A DNA stretch of 64,000 nucleotides from Talpa occidentalis (Eukaryota; Chordata; Mammalia; Eulipotyphla; Talpidae). The notes under the pieces are model-generated. The model ran no database searches. It saw nothing but the letters and a program-made list of their open reading frames with translations, and was not told the origin of the DNA. Made by a program: the position numbers and the translations under genes. Location of the stretch: the NCBI RefSeq assembly GCF_014898055.3, contig NW_023601433.1, positions 69,113,683 to 69,177,682 of the forward strand, in the 5' to 3' direction. This document shows, piece by piece, positions 48,592 through 61,060 of this stretch. Numbering within the stretch: the stretch's first letter is position 1; each line of letters starts with the position of its first letter.

Positions 48592-48628
<37 letters not shown>
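48592..48628. repeat. (CA)n microsatellite
   Basis: About eighteen uninterrupted CA units, the longest pure dinucleotide repeat of the window and so the most likely to vary between individuals. Confidence 0.95.
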
Positions 48629-48629
<1 letters not shown>

Positions 48630-48882
48630 CCATATAGCGCTTTGTAACCAAATCTTAGACATCAAAGTTGCTAAATCATCTTAAGATGTCCTATTCTCTA
48701 TACATTCACCACCATAACACCTGGGCAAGTCCACAGATATAAGCTGATTGTAATCAACATTTTTGTATTTTTTCATTTTGGTTTTGAATTTTGTTGTTAA
48801 TATTTATTGATAATGATTTTTATGTCACCAACGAGTATATTACCAAACAAAATAGTTTCATTTTTAACAGTATTACATTTTA

Positions 48883-49154
48883 TTTTTTTAAAGATTTATT
48901 TATTTATGCATTCAAGAGCTGGGGTGCAGGCCAAAGATGCAGGGGGTGAGAGGATTCACCAGAGACAGAGTGGGGAACAGAACAGGCAGATCAACCTAAG
49001 TACACTGCTGAGGGGAGCAGCCAGGTGAGACAGGAGAGGTCTACTGTGCCATGTGGGTTGCTCCCTGGCTGACTGGGGATCCAACTCCTGCTGCAGAGGC
49101 TGCAAATTGCTTCATAATGCGGTGCTTAACCCCTCGCACCACCAGGGAGGCCCA
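48883..49154 (-). mobile_element. tRNA-derived SINE, a-type, antisense
   Basis: The plus strand reads TTTTTTAAAGATTTATTTAT, GAGCTGGGGTGCAGGCCAAA and ends CACCACCAGGGAGGCCC. A perfect 14-bp duplication, AGTATTACATTTTA, flanks it (48869-48882, 49155-49168). It is the only SINE between 32.5 and 62.4 kb. Confidence 0.94.
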
Positions 49155-49168
49155 AGTATTACATTTTA

Positions 49169-51065
49169 AATGTTATCTAAATGTGACACATTGCATTAAT
49201 TACAATGCATAATTGCAATTACATAATTACATCCACTGAACATACTTTTGTCCAAGATTCTCTTTGGACACAAGAAGTGAGTATAAGTTAAATATAAAAC
49301 ACAGTTGAAATAAAAACCAGAGATTCATTTAAAATATACACATAGCAAATGATCTTTCAATAATCAATGCCCAAAGTTATTTGTGAAAACTCCCATGTTA
49401 TTTTTGATTAAATATCTAAAACAAATTATTACAAAAATAAATACATATCTTTGCTGAATTTCCTTCTGTGTTTGGACTGAGGTGGAGTCTGTTGTTAGCT
49501 GCATGATCAGAGAGCACAGATGCTGAGCCTTTTTATTTTCTTAATTAAGAATTTCTGTTTCAAGCTTTCTTCAGTAGTTTATCATGGCAATAATCCTTAC
49601 CTAAGCAGTTGTTCTTCTAGATCTAAGTAGTTTGCCAGAACATTAGCCTGGACTTGACCCCTCACGGTCACAGGAATGATATGCAAGTGTCAATAATCAT
49701 TTCTAGAAAACTATCAAGCATAGTCTGTACCCTAAATTATGTAACTTGCCTTTTAAAATAGTTATAATGTGTTTGTCATTTAAAATTAGTAGGATCAACA
49801 AAGCTAATGAAAATGTTTAAATCCTTATCAGTTGGAATGAAAAGAGCTGGCTCCAGAAAGCGCTGACCTCATAATTTTTCTGCTGCTTTTGTCGATCCTG
49901 TCTGGTGAACACGATCTTCAGATGTGTGGCTTGGTGTGTCACAGAGACTTACTCACCCATGAACGACATGAAAGTGGCCTCCAGGCCTCTAAGTGTGCTG
50001 TGGCACATTCCTCCAGTTCTCTAACAAAGCTTTTAATTGGCATCTGTGACTAATGAGCATGAAGTCCCGGAGAAATGAAGCACTCTTGTGCCACCCAGTA
50101 AGATGAACTGTAAACTCCAAGCTTATCAAGCTTGAACCAGAATTCTGCCAGGGCCAATAACTTGAGATAGAACAGTCACTAATAGTTTCATAAACTGTAT
50201 TAATAATGCTCAGTCAAATTACACTGTTATTACCTAAGCTATCATAGCAAATGTCCTCACTGGCCCTAGCTAGTGAAAGCAACATAGTTATTTTCAAGAA
50301 AATCCAAATTAACCATGTTTTAGCTAAAGTTTAGTCTGAGTACATTTCTCCAAGTGAAGTAATCTTCCCCATCTTTGTGTAAGGAAGCAATCTCATCCTG
50401 CCTGAGGAAGAAAGTGTTAGAGGTGGGGAGCATAAAGCTGGTGAGAAATGTATAGATAATCCTGAATCAGATGGTTCTGCCTAGGGTTTTCTGTTACTGT
50501 GTTTGCTTGTTTAATGTAAATTTTCCAATATATGCCTTGCTGCAGGGTAATAACAAAGGAATAAGTGGCTTAGAAGAAGCAGCATGAAGAAGCAGCATGA
50601 AGTTGTTACCTATTATCTATTACATTTGGTCAAATATGTCAGGTAAATAAGGTCATTAAAAATCAATATGTTGCTGGGGCCACCAGGAGAGGTCATGGTC
50701 CTTCCCACAGACCTTAGTGCTAGTATTTAAAAGTACACTTGGAGGTGTCATTTGATCATAGGCATATTACAGACATCATAACTCTAAGGGATTATAAATA
50801 CATACTCAAAAATATTTCCAATGTCTTTAAAGTATGTAATCATTGTTAATTATAAAATTGTTATATTCTTCCCCATTCCCATCATTGATCTTGATTTTAG
50901 CATCATCTTTCTACCATCTGATTCTACTATTTATCCTATATATCTGTAACCTGTCATTTCTACTTATATATATCAATTACTTATAATTTCCTTTTATTTT
51001 TCTCTGGACACTTGACTTAAACTTCCTAGAATCCTGTCTAGATTGACCATTCAGTTCCCAGTTTT
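49169..51065. other. Unrecognised AT-rich non-coding DNA
   Basis: A 13-bp tandem duplication (50575-50600) is present. No gene or repeat family is supported. Confidence 0.45.
50575..50600. repeat. 13-bp exact tandem duplication
   Basis: AGAAGCAGCATGA occurs twice back to back, a small slippage product. Confidence 0.85.
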
Positions 51066-51165
51066 TTGTTGAGCTCTCCTTTCTTTCTTCTTTTGTGGAT
51101 TCTATTGGCTGATTATTGCTCCTGAGTAGGTCCAGGTTCATGACCAAAGTCTCATAGCCTGTATA
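51066..51165 (+). repeat. Direct repeat, left copy
   Basis: TTGTTGAGCTC, CTTTTGTGGATTCTATTGG, GTCCAGGTTCATG and GTCTCATAGCC recur in the same order and spacing 760 bp further on, with about 15-20 percent differences and one small indel near the start. Confidence 0.8.
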
Positions 51166-51826
51166 ACCTGTCCCATGTTATCTTTGACTCCCCTTGCCTC
51201 CTTCCCACTTCCTAATAAGATCTGCATCCTTATATCTATAGACTGTTCTAGAAACTTGTTGATCATTTTCTTTCACTATCTCCCCACCCCAAAAAATATT
51301 TCTCACTACATTCCTTCTACTCCCAGTGTATAAATTATAACTCAACATGTCAATGAAAACTTCCTCTGTGGGAGACTATGATGGTTATTTGAAATGTTAC
51401 TCACTTCAAAGGCATGCTATAACTTCAACAGCACCAATTTCCTATATAAAAATATGTATAATTGGTTTGCATTAGAAAAGCTATATTCCATTACTTTGCT
51501 GGATACCAGATTATAGGCTATTTTAAGGTAGTTACCAAGTTTCATGCCTGTTGTGTGAGTTCATAAGCCTTTAGTTTGCACAGAAATTAATCATGGTGGT
51601 GATATCCAATTCCCTATGTGAAATGAGCTTTTAGCAAATGTGTACCTAGAACAGAGTTGCCAGAATATATGGAATTCTGCATTAAACTTTAACAATTGAA
51701 AATTATTAAAAAAATAAATATCCAAAAATAACCACCCAAAACAAATCAGTTATTCAACTGCTCATAAAAATCAGAGCAATATGTATTACAACTACTTTAT
51801 CATGCACCTAGTGACTGGCAATATAT

Positions 51827-51924
51827 TGTTGAGCTCGCTTTCTTTCCTCTTTTGTGGATTCCATTGGTTCATTATTGTTCCTAATCAGGTCCAGGTTAAT
51901 GTCACATGTCTCATGGCCCATATA
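51827..51924 (+). repeat. Direct repeat, right copy
   Basis: It has TTGTTGAGCTC, CTTTTGTGGATTCCATTGG, GTCCAGGTTAATG and GTCTCATGGCC. The sequence outside the approximately 100-bp match is unlike the left copy, so either a short dispersed repeat inserted twice or an old local duplication decayed at its edges. Confidence 0.8.
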
Positions 51925-53164
51925 AATATTAAATTTACTGTCACTGGGATATGTTCTCACTATGACTACTCACTACAATCAACTTTTCCAGCAATTGCTG
52001 TGCAAAATCTTCAGCTATTTTAAATTACCTCTGGATTCCCAAAGGCCATTATAAAATTAATGTAGTGATTGGTAGTCACAACTCTTTAAACCGAAGGCCT
52101 TTAATCTAGGGGTACAGGCATCTATATCCCCTTAATAGACCTAAAGGACATCAAGACTGATGAGACACTGATAACAGTGTTGCTCACAGAGAAATGAGAA
52201 TATATATCTCTAGGTTACCACATAAATGACTTAGATCAAGTGGTGGGATGGGGTGATCCTCTACTTCTGGATCATATGCAATGTTGCCTCAATGGAAAAG
52301 AAAAGATATAGTTCAGTGTTGCTCAATATTGAAACAGATAATAGTGAAAGGTATGTAATCACCTTCTTTATATTTTATTGAAAATAAGATAACACACTGA
52401 GTCCCAGACAGATTAGGAGACTAATATTAGCTCTACAGACTTAAGAGTTCACATTTTTCAATAATAGTCCCCTTGTTCTTTGATAACGTGGTATTTCTTT
52501 TGAAGTAGTTTTAATTTTAGAACACTGAGGCAAAGATGTTCAAATTCAACCTTAGAGTGTAATACCTCATCTCTTTTGCCAGAGACATTTTACTGATCCT
52601 GTGTTATTTAAAGGCCAAATGGAACTGTTATGGTGAAAATCTGAAAAGAATGTCAGAACTAACACAGTATGGAGATCACATTTTCACAGAAATAATGATT
52701 CCAAGTCTTGTAATTTAATTTGCATGGTTGAATAAACTCCTACTCCAAAAATACAGCCTACCACATCCTGAACTACAGTCCTTCAGAAAAGAGGCCAAAT
52801 TCCCAAGTTAGCATTCCATCATCATGCCCACTCCACACCTTCCTACCCAGTAACACTTTTTCAATTACAAATAAATTCTAAGCCTACAAGCCTGTCCTTT
52901 CTGAGAAAATGATGGGGGAGGGAAAGAATTGTTCTATTTTTTTTTTAAACAAGAAATGAAGTCACTTAACCTAAAAAGAACAGTGAGACTTGTATTTCAA
53001 GGTGGAGGCATATGAACTGTCACAGAAAGAAAAAGATGGTATTAAATGGAACCCAAGGGATTATGCTTTTGGCACACTCTCAGGAGAGCTGAGAAAGAAG
53101 TTAGCTCATCAGAGAATTTCCTTGGCTTGCTTTTAGGAGTATATTATTAGAATCTGGCCATCTG
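51925..53164. other. Unrecognised non-coding DNA
   Basis: No feature is supported. Confidence 0.4.
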
Positions 53165-53560
53165 TATTAGTGGGCATGGTTCTATAACAAACACTCTCCA
53201 CATTTTAGTGACAAGGTTTGTGTGTCATTCATAACATAGCCCAGTGGTGTGAGGATGAGGACAGTGTGAGAGCTCTGCTCTAAGAAGTCATTCCAGGATC
53301 CAGGCTACTTGTATGATGTGCTTTTGCTATTTCTAGGGCCCTTGCCTACTTTGCTTTCAGTCAGCCGATACAAGGCCATCATGGAGGTATTCTGCGTCAG
53401 ACCTGAAAATGGTGTATGTTTACCCTGATCCCATTGGCCAGAACTCAATCATTTGACCCCTACCTAACTGTCAAGGGGACTGAGAAATGCAGCTTACATG
53501 GCTGCTAAGAGGAAAAAGAAATAGGATTTGATGAAAACAAAGCAGTCTCTGTTACATCAT
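53165..53560. repeat. Ancient LTR-type interspersed repeat
   Basis: GGGCATGGTTCTATAACAAA, CACATTTTAGTGACAAGG, CATTCCAGGATCCAGGCTA, CATCATGGAGGTATTCTGCG, GATCCCATTGGCCAGAACTC and GGACTGAGAAATGCAGCTTA follow a frequent old mammalian LTR-like repeat over about 390 bp. I am not sure of the subfamily or strand. Confidence 0.5.
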
Positions 53561-55254
53561 GAATAGTTTTGAAATGAGGTTATCTAACAGGTTTTGTGGT
53601 AATAGCCCCATGGATGGTCCTGACTGCCAGCTGTCAGAAAATATAGGATCAATGGTACCCCTTCAAGGAAGCAATAGCTACATTTTGCCTTTTAGGGAGA
53701 GTGTTCAATTTCAGATGCTCTGAGGGATATGAGAGGACCCGGATGTTGTCTCTGCTCTCAGGTAGTCTCCTGTCTCCTCTAGGAGAAGGTTGTCTATATG
53801 CTATCTTGTATAATAGAATATTAAACTGGACATTTTTACAGAGTATCTACTGAGATATAAAATTCCAAAGTGAGGTACCAGATCAAGATGCAGATTTTCA
53901 AAGGAAAATCAAGAAAGGATGCTCTCATCTCAACTTTTCTCAACTACAAAGAGGATACAAAAGAACCCTGAGAGTGAAAGTTTTAAGAAGTGCTCATGAA
54001 GAGGAATTCTATTAAAATAATGAAATAAAATAAAATTTAAACCCTACTGCATTTTCCACCCTCACCTCTCAGGATTCTGCCACTTCAGCAGAATTCCAGT
54101 AAGGCTGACTTCCACAGGACAGTCTTGAAACCTTGACACTGAGATCAGAAGACGGGACACAGTGAACTGACATCTCCCTCAAATCTAAGAAATCTGGAAG
54201 AGGATGACTGCCTCACTGTTCTGATGGCAGGAACAAAGGAATGTTGTTATTTAGTTGAAATCAATCTGCTCTGAATTTGCTGAGTGAAAAGGTTCATGTG
54301 AGCAGTCGTCTGAGATTTTGTCCAATATGGCCACCCAGCAAGCTGTGGGATCTCAGCAGAGAAATATGGAAGTGGCTGCTAGATGTCCAGGAGCTGAGGC
54401 AGAAGTAACAGGCTGGACGGGAGTCAGACTTCCTGAGTCAGCAAGTCACGAGAAGACCTGAGAGTGGGAGGCGCTCTCAAGGTTCCACAAACATGATCTT
54501 AGGAAAGATGAACTTAAACGTTGGCCAAGTGCTCTTGTGATGAGTCATAAAGATCTTTGCTGTCTCTCTTACTCTACCATACTTCAACCTTGAGGGTGGA
54601 GGATAGTCAGAAACAACAGTGAGACAGCGAAGGAGAGTGGGATTGAGAAAGATAAAGGAAGCCAAATACACTCTGGATGCTGAAGGCATCAGTTTGTCTG
54701 CAGGCTGCCATGGCTGGGAAGTGGCAAAGAAGTGTTACCTTTGCCCGATGGTCCAAATGCAGGTGAATACTGGGCTGGGCATTCTCCCTTCACAATTGAG
54801 ACTCTGTTTTGTAACTGTAGCAAACATAGAATTTATTTACAGCTGTGAGTGCTCAGAAAAGTCCTAGTTTTGCTGGAGTTTTTATCGGGAGCAGTGGAAG
54901 AGTTAATCCCCTTTATCAGGCTTAAAGTGACAGTGCTGGGCATAAACTACATTCTTTTATGACTATAGTGGACATAACTCATTTGTTCAATGTGCTATTT
55001 ATGTTTCAATTCTGGTGAAGTGCCCCAGGAGAAGTACAAATAAACTACTCTGGGAGGTCAAATAAAAACTGCTTGTTTCTGGCAGGAGTGGACGTGTGCT
55101 TAGGACAAGCTTCGTGGAGAAGGCAGATATTCCAGAGCTTAAAAATAAAGCAATTTGAATGTGCAAGGATTTGGGATGGATTAGGGAAGAATTGATGGCT
55201 GAGGAAACTTTGCTAAAGGTATTTCTAGCAGCGCAAACAACAATAAAAAAATCA
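53561..55254. other. Unrecognised non-coding DNA
   Basis: Apart from an AAAAT run at about 54015-54036, nothing is assigned. An 82-codon open frame at 54619 shows no known domain. Confidence 0.4.
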
Positions 55255-55428
55255 AGAAATATGTCAATATAGGTTCATCGTTTGTTAAAATGTACCACTC
55301 TGGTGAGAGATATTGATAACAGAAGAGGCTGTGCATGTGTTGGCCCAGGGGTTGTATAGAAAATCGCTGTAACACCTCTCAATCTTGTTGTAAACGTAAA
55401 ACTCCTCAAAAAATAAGTTTTAAAAAGA
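55255..55428 (+). mobile_element. LINE-1 3' terminal fragment, sense
   Basis: GTCAATATAGGTTCATCG, AATGTACCACTCTGGTGAGA, GAGGCTGTGCATGTGTTGG and CTCTCAATCTTGTTGTAAAC match the 3' end unit also present at 29598-29890. It is 5' truncated, with an A-rich end. Confidence 0.75.
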
Positions 55429-55874
55429 ACAAGGAGACTAGGAAGAAAATAGCAAATACATATAGAAAAGCAATTATTTCCATTTGGCTGAAACCATATA
55501 TGGAGTAATAAAGGGAGCTAAGGAAGAAGGTGCTTGTTTCCAGCATGGGTAAGAGGTATAAGGCATGTGTGAAACCACAGCAGGGTATCTGCAGAAAAGA
55601 CAAGGGTTCAAGGACAGGCAGGGGACCTTCACTGTAGATGACTACATGTCTCCCTTGTAGAATCTAATGACATTTGGGACATTTGTTTTTGTCTAGATAG
55701 AGCAGGTTAATGGGGGGGGGTAATGTGATAAGTAGGGTGTGATAACAATAAATTATAGGCAGTGGGGACCATAAATTCAGTAAGTTGCACTTGAGGATAA
55801 TCATTTTAGGTTGGTGCAGTTTCAGGATTCAAATCTATATTGGTAGGATAGGCTTCTTTTTAGACAGATTCAAT
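55429..55874. other. Unrecognised non-coding DNA
   Basis: It contains a 10-base G run near 55712-55721. No gene or repeat is identified. Confidence 0.4.
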
Positions 55875-56015
55875 ACACCAGTTCTCTGACCTCTGTCTTG
55901 AAATATTTTACTTCTTTAAGCCTCAGTTTCCTCCTCTGTGAAGTGGTAATAGTATTTATAATAATGAAGTCCACACATCAATTACCCTGAGCAGTGCCAG
56001 GCACATATTTGGGAA
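55875..56015 (+). repeat. MIR SINE, sense
   Basis: TTACTTCTTTAAGCCTCAGT, TTCCTCCTCTGTGAAGTGGT, AATAGTATTTATAATAATG and GAGCAGTGCCAGGCACATAT cover the MIR core and 3' end. Confidence 0.85.
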
Positions 56016-56549
56016 GCAGGAAAAAACAGCTCTCTTTCTCCTTCAAGAGCAGGAAGATGGAAATTACAGATCAACAGACTGCAGCTCAAGTTATGGTCCC
56101 CAACTTTGTCAAGAACAAGAGAACAAATCTGAAGTCACAGCAGAAGCTATATTTCATGGACCATGCAATGAGTGGACGGAAGCTTTAGGTCAGTGGGTCT
56201 TTAGATCCCCTCAATCCTGAGTTTAGGGCAGAAACAACCACCCTGTGGCAATTCTGAGTTTTCTGGTCTTGGATGGAGTTGGACAGGCACAGAGTGGAGC
56301 TGAGTTTGCAGATGACAAGTCCTCAGTGTCTCAGGTTGTCTGGAAGGTGGGGGGAAAATGAAGAGTGGGGAGGAGCTGTGGAAGCCAGGGAATTAAAACA
56401 CTATACCAATGTCATCACAGGCTTTTAAGGAGGATAGAGCTAGAGCAGCCATGGAGATGGCAAGGTGAGAAGAGGGGCCATCTCTGAGTAAAAGCAGCCT
56501 GAAACAAGACTGGGAGGCAGAAAGGAATCATAAGAGACTCTGGCCACAG
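56016..56549. other. Unrecognised non-coding DNA
   Basis: Nothing assigned. Confidence 0.4.
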
Positions 56550-56650
56550 TTCTGCTGCTAAGCTTTCTGAGCATCAGTTCCTCCATCCATCAAAAGGGCC
56601 TAGAGTGACACTTCACCTGCCCATAGGCTGTGATCTGAGACTTCATATAC
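56550..56650 (+). repeat. Possible MIR fragment, sense
   Basis: GAGCATCAGTTCCTCCATCC followed by AAAAGGGCCTAGAGTGACAC resembles the MIR core. Short and diverged. Confidence 0.4.
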
Positions 56651-58789
56651 CCACAATTCAGCCAAAGCAGAAAAGCAAATAAAAATGTTCCAAAGACAGT
56701 ACACTTCGTTACAACCTTTGTGCTGAAAACATGAGACAGGACTCATCTCCAGCTTATTCATGGAGGACTATGTGCTTTAGACGCCTTTTTAATATATTTA
56801 ACATTCTAATTACTCTTCCCAGAGAACTGAAGATGCAAATAAAGTAGGGGTAGTAGAGTATGCTATGTGAACAGGAATAAGCAAGGTTGGAGAGCACACT
56901 AGAAGGAGGAGATAAACAGAAGCAAGGGAATTGTTTTTAAAATAACGTATGGATTCATTCAGTGTTGGGGCAAAGAATGCATATCTCCATATGCTCTGGG
57001 GCCTGTCCATGTTTATGCTATAATTTTTGGTGTCTGCAAACACCATGAGTAATTTATGTTTGTGAAGATAATTCTGAGTCATCAAGAAATGGCTAAATTT
57101 TGTCCAGAAACCTCTATTGTAAAAGACAGGGAGGGGACTCGAATGCATCTTTTTAAAGTTCTATTCAAAATTATAAAATTTTAAAAACTGGATCTTACAT
57201 GGGGCAAGTCTTCATTATAGGAGCATTCATTTATCGAATATTTGTTTTTTATAGGTTACAATATTATGTAGACACACTGTGACTGTAAGATATGCAGACT
57301 GCTTTAAAGAAAAAGAGGAAACAGATAGATAAACCAGAACATAGTCACATGAATAATCACCTTGGTAGTCTATAAACTTACACAAATGATCCAACCATTG
57401 CTGAACATATATTTCTGATTTGTATATATTTTCTATTTAGCCTTTTTCATGAGTTTACGATAATACAAGGCAAAAACCTGGTTACTTAAAATCTCAAGTT
57501 ATTATTTATAAAGAAAATCACCACCACTGATGATAACAGATTTTGTGTCTGGTTCTTCTAGATAGCTTTGGCTGAGCATTTAACATAGCCTATGTCATGA
57601 GAAGGAGGCTCTAACTGGCTCTTGAAATTTACTCAGAGTGAGGCTAAATTGCCTGTATTATTCACTTTTTGACTGCCTACAAAAACATTAGGCCCAGTCT
57701 AAAGGTCAGAATGTTGCCACCATTTAAAAGATTGTTTAAATGTACCATAAACCCCAGTGTCAGGGTCCAAAGTGGAGTATCAAAGGTGACTTAAATGATG
57801 ACAACACCATTAAAATAAGGCAATGTCTTTGAAGGGCATAACACTCATTTAATATGTAAGTTCTGGAATATTTGTTTTAAAAATGCAAAGCATGGCATCA
57901 ACTTGAGAGAGGACTGACAATTATTAATCCCTTTACAAAAGTGACACTATTGCTGTCATCATTTTGGAGGCTACTTTGGACCCTGAAAAGCACAGAGACT
58001 CGAGTTCAGCCTCACAGCTGTCAGCAGGATCAGAGCTGTCTGCCTGCCCCTGGCAAGCACAAAGGTTGATGACCGAATCTTGCCCAGATCCAAGGCCTCC
58101 AGAGGCCCAGGCTTGTAGCAGAACGTCCCTAGGCCTTCAGGAAAGCACTCTCCTGCGGGTGATTCAGAATGGAGAATGACATTTTGCAAATAGCATTATC
58201 TTCTGTTCCCCCTACACCTTTAAAAGGCCACAGAACATTAAAGCAAACCTGTTTTTCTCTAGATGTCTAGCACCAGGAAGTTGGGCTGAGAGCCAAAATG
58301 TTTTGCCCAGACTTTGCTTTAAATTGTTATGAACTGAGTTCATTTTTTAAGTATGTTGTTTTAAAATATAGAGTAAAATCATATGATTACATGAAGTATT
58401 ATAAGCCATTTATAACGCCACCAGGATGTGCCAAGCCTGAACTTGAAAACAATAGAGCATGTTGAATTTGGAAGGTTTCTGCGTCAAAAATATTCTATTC
58501 ATCCTAGTGACTATGAAGCATTAAGATTTAATTATCTGCTTATTCCCTTATTAAACTGATGTCATGACATCTTATTAAAAACGCTCCTTTTCTATGCATG
58601 GTCTTAAAAAACAAGGGTTTAAGTAGACATGTCAGTTCATATTCAGCTCTTCTTTCAAATACACAAATGAATTCTATTGGGATTTTTTAATTGCAAAGGA
58701 CATTTGCTCTGCCTTAAATAACAGAATTTAAAATATAAAAGTAATATTTTAATGTGGATTTTAAAATATATAAAAATTGTGGATTTTAA
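56651..58789. other. Unrecognised non-coding DNA
   Basis: Open frames of 70-112 codons on both strands (56810-57148, 57964-58189) lack recognisable domains or gene context. Confidence 0.4.
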
Positions 58790-59349
58790 ATACAGAAAAA
58801 ATAAGAAAAATTCTTGTTGATATCATCAATTAAAATTTTGCTCTGCAAAAGACAGTTGAGAGAATGAAAAGGCAAACCATGGGCTGAGGTCAATAATTGC
58901 AAAACAAATCATTGACTGAAGATTTGCATACAGGATGAATAAAACTTAGAAGTAACAAAACAAACCACCCAATTAAAAAACAAGCAAATGACTTGAGCAA
59001 AGGCTTTATCACAAAGCTGTGTGGATGGCAAATCAGCACCTGAAAATGTGTTTAAATCATGCAAGTTAAATTCAAAGACACCATAGCATATATTGAGTAT
59101 TAGAATGAATAAAATTCAAAAGACTGACACCACCAGGTGCTGATGAGAATTTAAAAAAATTTAAAAGACTGACTCCACTCAGGTCCTGCTGGTTGGAACG
59201 TACCACAGTCCACTCACTCACTATGGGGATAAGCTTGGCAGTTCCCTATAGTGCAAAACATACATTTAAATATGATCAAGCAATACCTCTTCTAGGACCT
59301 GCCTTCAAGAAATGAAAACTTGTGTCCACCCAAAAGATACTACACAAAT
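58790..59349 (+). mobile_element. Old LINE-1 ORF2 end, sense, broken off
   Basis: CTCTGCAAAAGACAGTTGAG, ACCACCCAATTAAAAAACAA, GATGGCAAATCAGCACCTG, GGTCCTGCTGGTTGGAACG, GGCAGTTCCCTATAGTGC and CAAGCAATACCTCTTCTAGG follow the last part of L1 ORF2. A local 47-bp duplication around AAAAGACTGAC lies at about 59111-59200. The text stops at ACACAAATATATATAGC, where a younger antisense L1 begins. Confidence 0.85.
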
Positions 59350-61002
59350 ATATATAGCTAACATTTTATTGAGGATTTTTGCATCAGTGTTCATTAGAGA
59401 GATTGGCCTGTAGTTTTCTCTTTTTTTGTGTTGTCCTTGTTCGGTTTTGATATTAGTGTAATGGTGGCTTCATAGAACGTGTTAGGTATTATCCCTTCCT
59501 TCTCAATTTTTTGAAAGAATTTATGAAGGATAGGCACTAATTCATTTCGAATGTTTGGTAGAATTCATTTGTAAACCCATCTGGTCCTGGGCTTTTGTTT
59601 TGGGGGAGGGTTTTGATTACCATTTCAATTTCACTGCTTGTAATTGGTCTGTTTAGGTGTTCTATTTCTTCTCTATCTAGCTTTGGGTGACTGTAAAGTT
59701 GTAGGAATTTGTCCATCTCTTCTAGATTGTTGAGTTTGTTTGCATATAACTGTTCTTAGTAGTTTCTGGTTATTCTTTTGATTTCTGCTGTGCCTGTTGT
59801 GATTTCTCCTCTTTCATTTGTGATCCTATTTATTTGTGCTTTCTCCTGTTTTTACTGAGCCTGGCTAGGGGTTTGTCTATTTTATTTATTTTTTCAAAGA
59901 ACCAACTTTGGTTTCATTGATCTTTTGGATTGATTTTTCAGTTTCTATTTCATTTATTTCTGCTTTGATTTTTATTATTTCCTTTCTTCTACTGGTTTTA
60001 GGGTTTTGTTGTTGTTGTTGTTCTTTTTCTAGTTCTTTGAGACGTGTGATTAGGTTGTTTCTTTGAGTTCTTTCTTGTTTCTTGATGTGAGCCTGTAGAG
60101 CTATATATTTTCCTCTTATTACTGCTTTTGCTGCATGCCATACATTTAGGAAATTGATGTCCTCCTTGTCATTGAACTCAAAGTATTTTTTAATTTCTTC
60201 TTTGATCTCCTCTTTAGTCCAGTGGTTTTCCAGTAGTGTGGGTTTCAATCTCCATGAGGTAGGAGGGTTTGTCACCTTCTTTTTACGGTTTATTTTAGTT
60301 TGATGCCTTCATGATCAGAGAAGATGGTTGGTATGATTTCAATCTTGGTGTATCTATTGATGTTTGTCTTGTGTCCCCAGTATGTGATCGATCCTGGAGA
60401 ATGATCCGTGTGCACTTGAGAAAAATGTGTGCTCAGATTTTTTGGGGGTTAGTGTTCTAGAAATGTCAGTTAAGCCCATGAGCTCTAGATCCTTATTTAG
60501 AGCTTTAGTGTTCTTACTTATTTTTATCTCGTTGATCTATCCATTGCTGATAGTGGTGTGTTGAAGTCTCCTACTACATATGTGTTTTCTCTGATGTCTG
60601 TTTTCAGAGATGATAATAGTTATATATTCTGGTACTCCTTCATTTGGTGAGTATATGTTAATGAGTGTTATTTATTCTTGAAGTATTGTCCCCTTGATCA
60701 TAATGTAGTGACCATTGGGGTCTCTTTTTACCTTTTTGAGTTTGAAATCTTTTATCTGATATAAGTATAGCTGTTCCTGCCTTCTTTTTGGTCCATTTGC
60801 TTGTAGGATTGTTTTCCATCCTTTTACTATCAGCCTATTTTTATCTTTTGCAGTTAAATGTGTTTCCCGGAGACAGAAAAAAGGTTAGGTTTTGTTTCTT
60901 AATCCAGCCTACGACTCTGTGTCTTTTTATTGAAGAGTTTAGTCTGTTTACATTTAGAGTTAATATTGATATGTTAGCATCTGAATTTGCCATTTTGTTC
61001 AT
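59350..61002 (-). pseudogene. LINE-1 ORF2 (endonuclease to early reverse transcriptase), broken
   Basis: ORF2p is the L1 endonuclease/reverse transcriptase. The start ATG at 61002 gives MNKMANSD, then LTLNVNRLN (endonuclease N-terminal strand with its Asn), RETHLT (catalytic Glu, in a shifted frame), VGDFNTPLS (catalytic Asp and Asn), a clean 129-codon stretch at 59886-60275 (EEIKKYFEFND, with a Gln run), SPGPDGF and [16 protein letters not shown] of the reverse transcriptase. Sequence ends before the YADD box. Several frameshifts and stops separate these blocks, so no function is left. Confidence 0.92.
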
Positions 61003-61060
61003 CTTTTCTCTGGTTTTATTTATTTATTTTTTAAATTTTTTTGTCTTGTTTTGTTCTTAT

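Noticed and set aside
48592..48628. Regular repeats as a CRISPR-like array
   Set aside because: It is a dinucleotide microsatellite in a mammalian background. No spaced direct repeats with unique spacers occur anywhere in the window.
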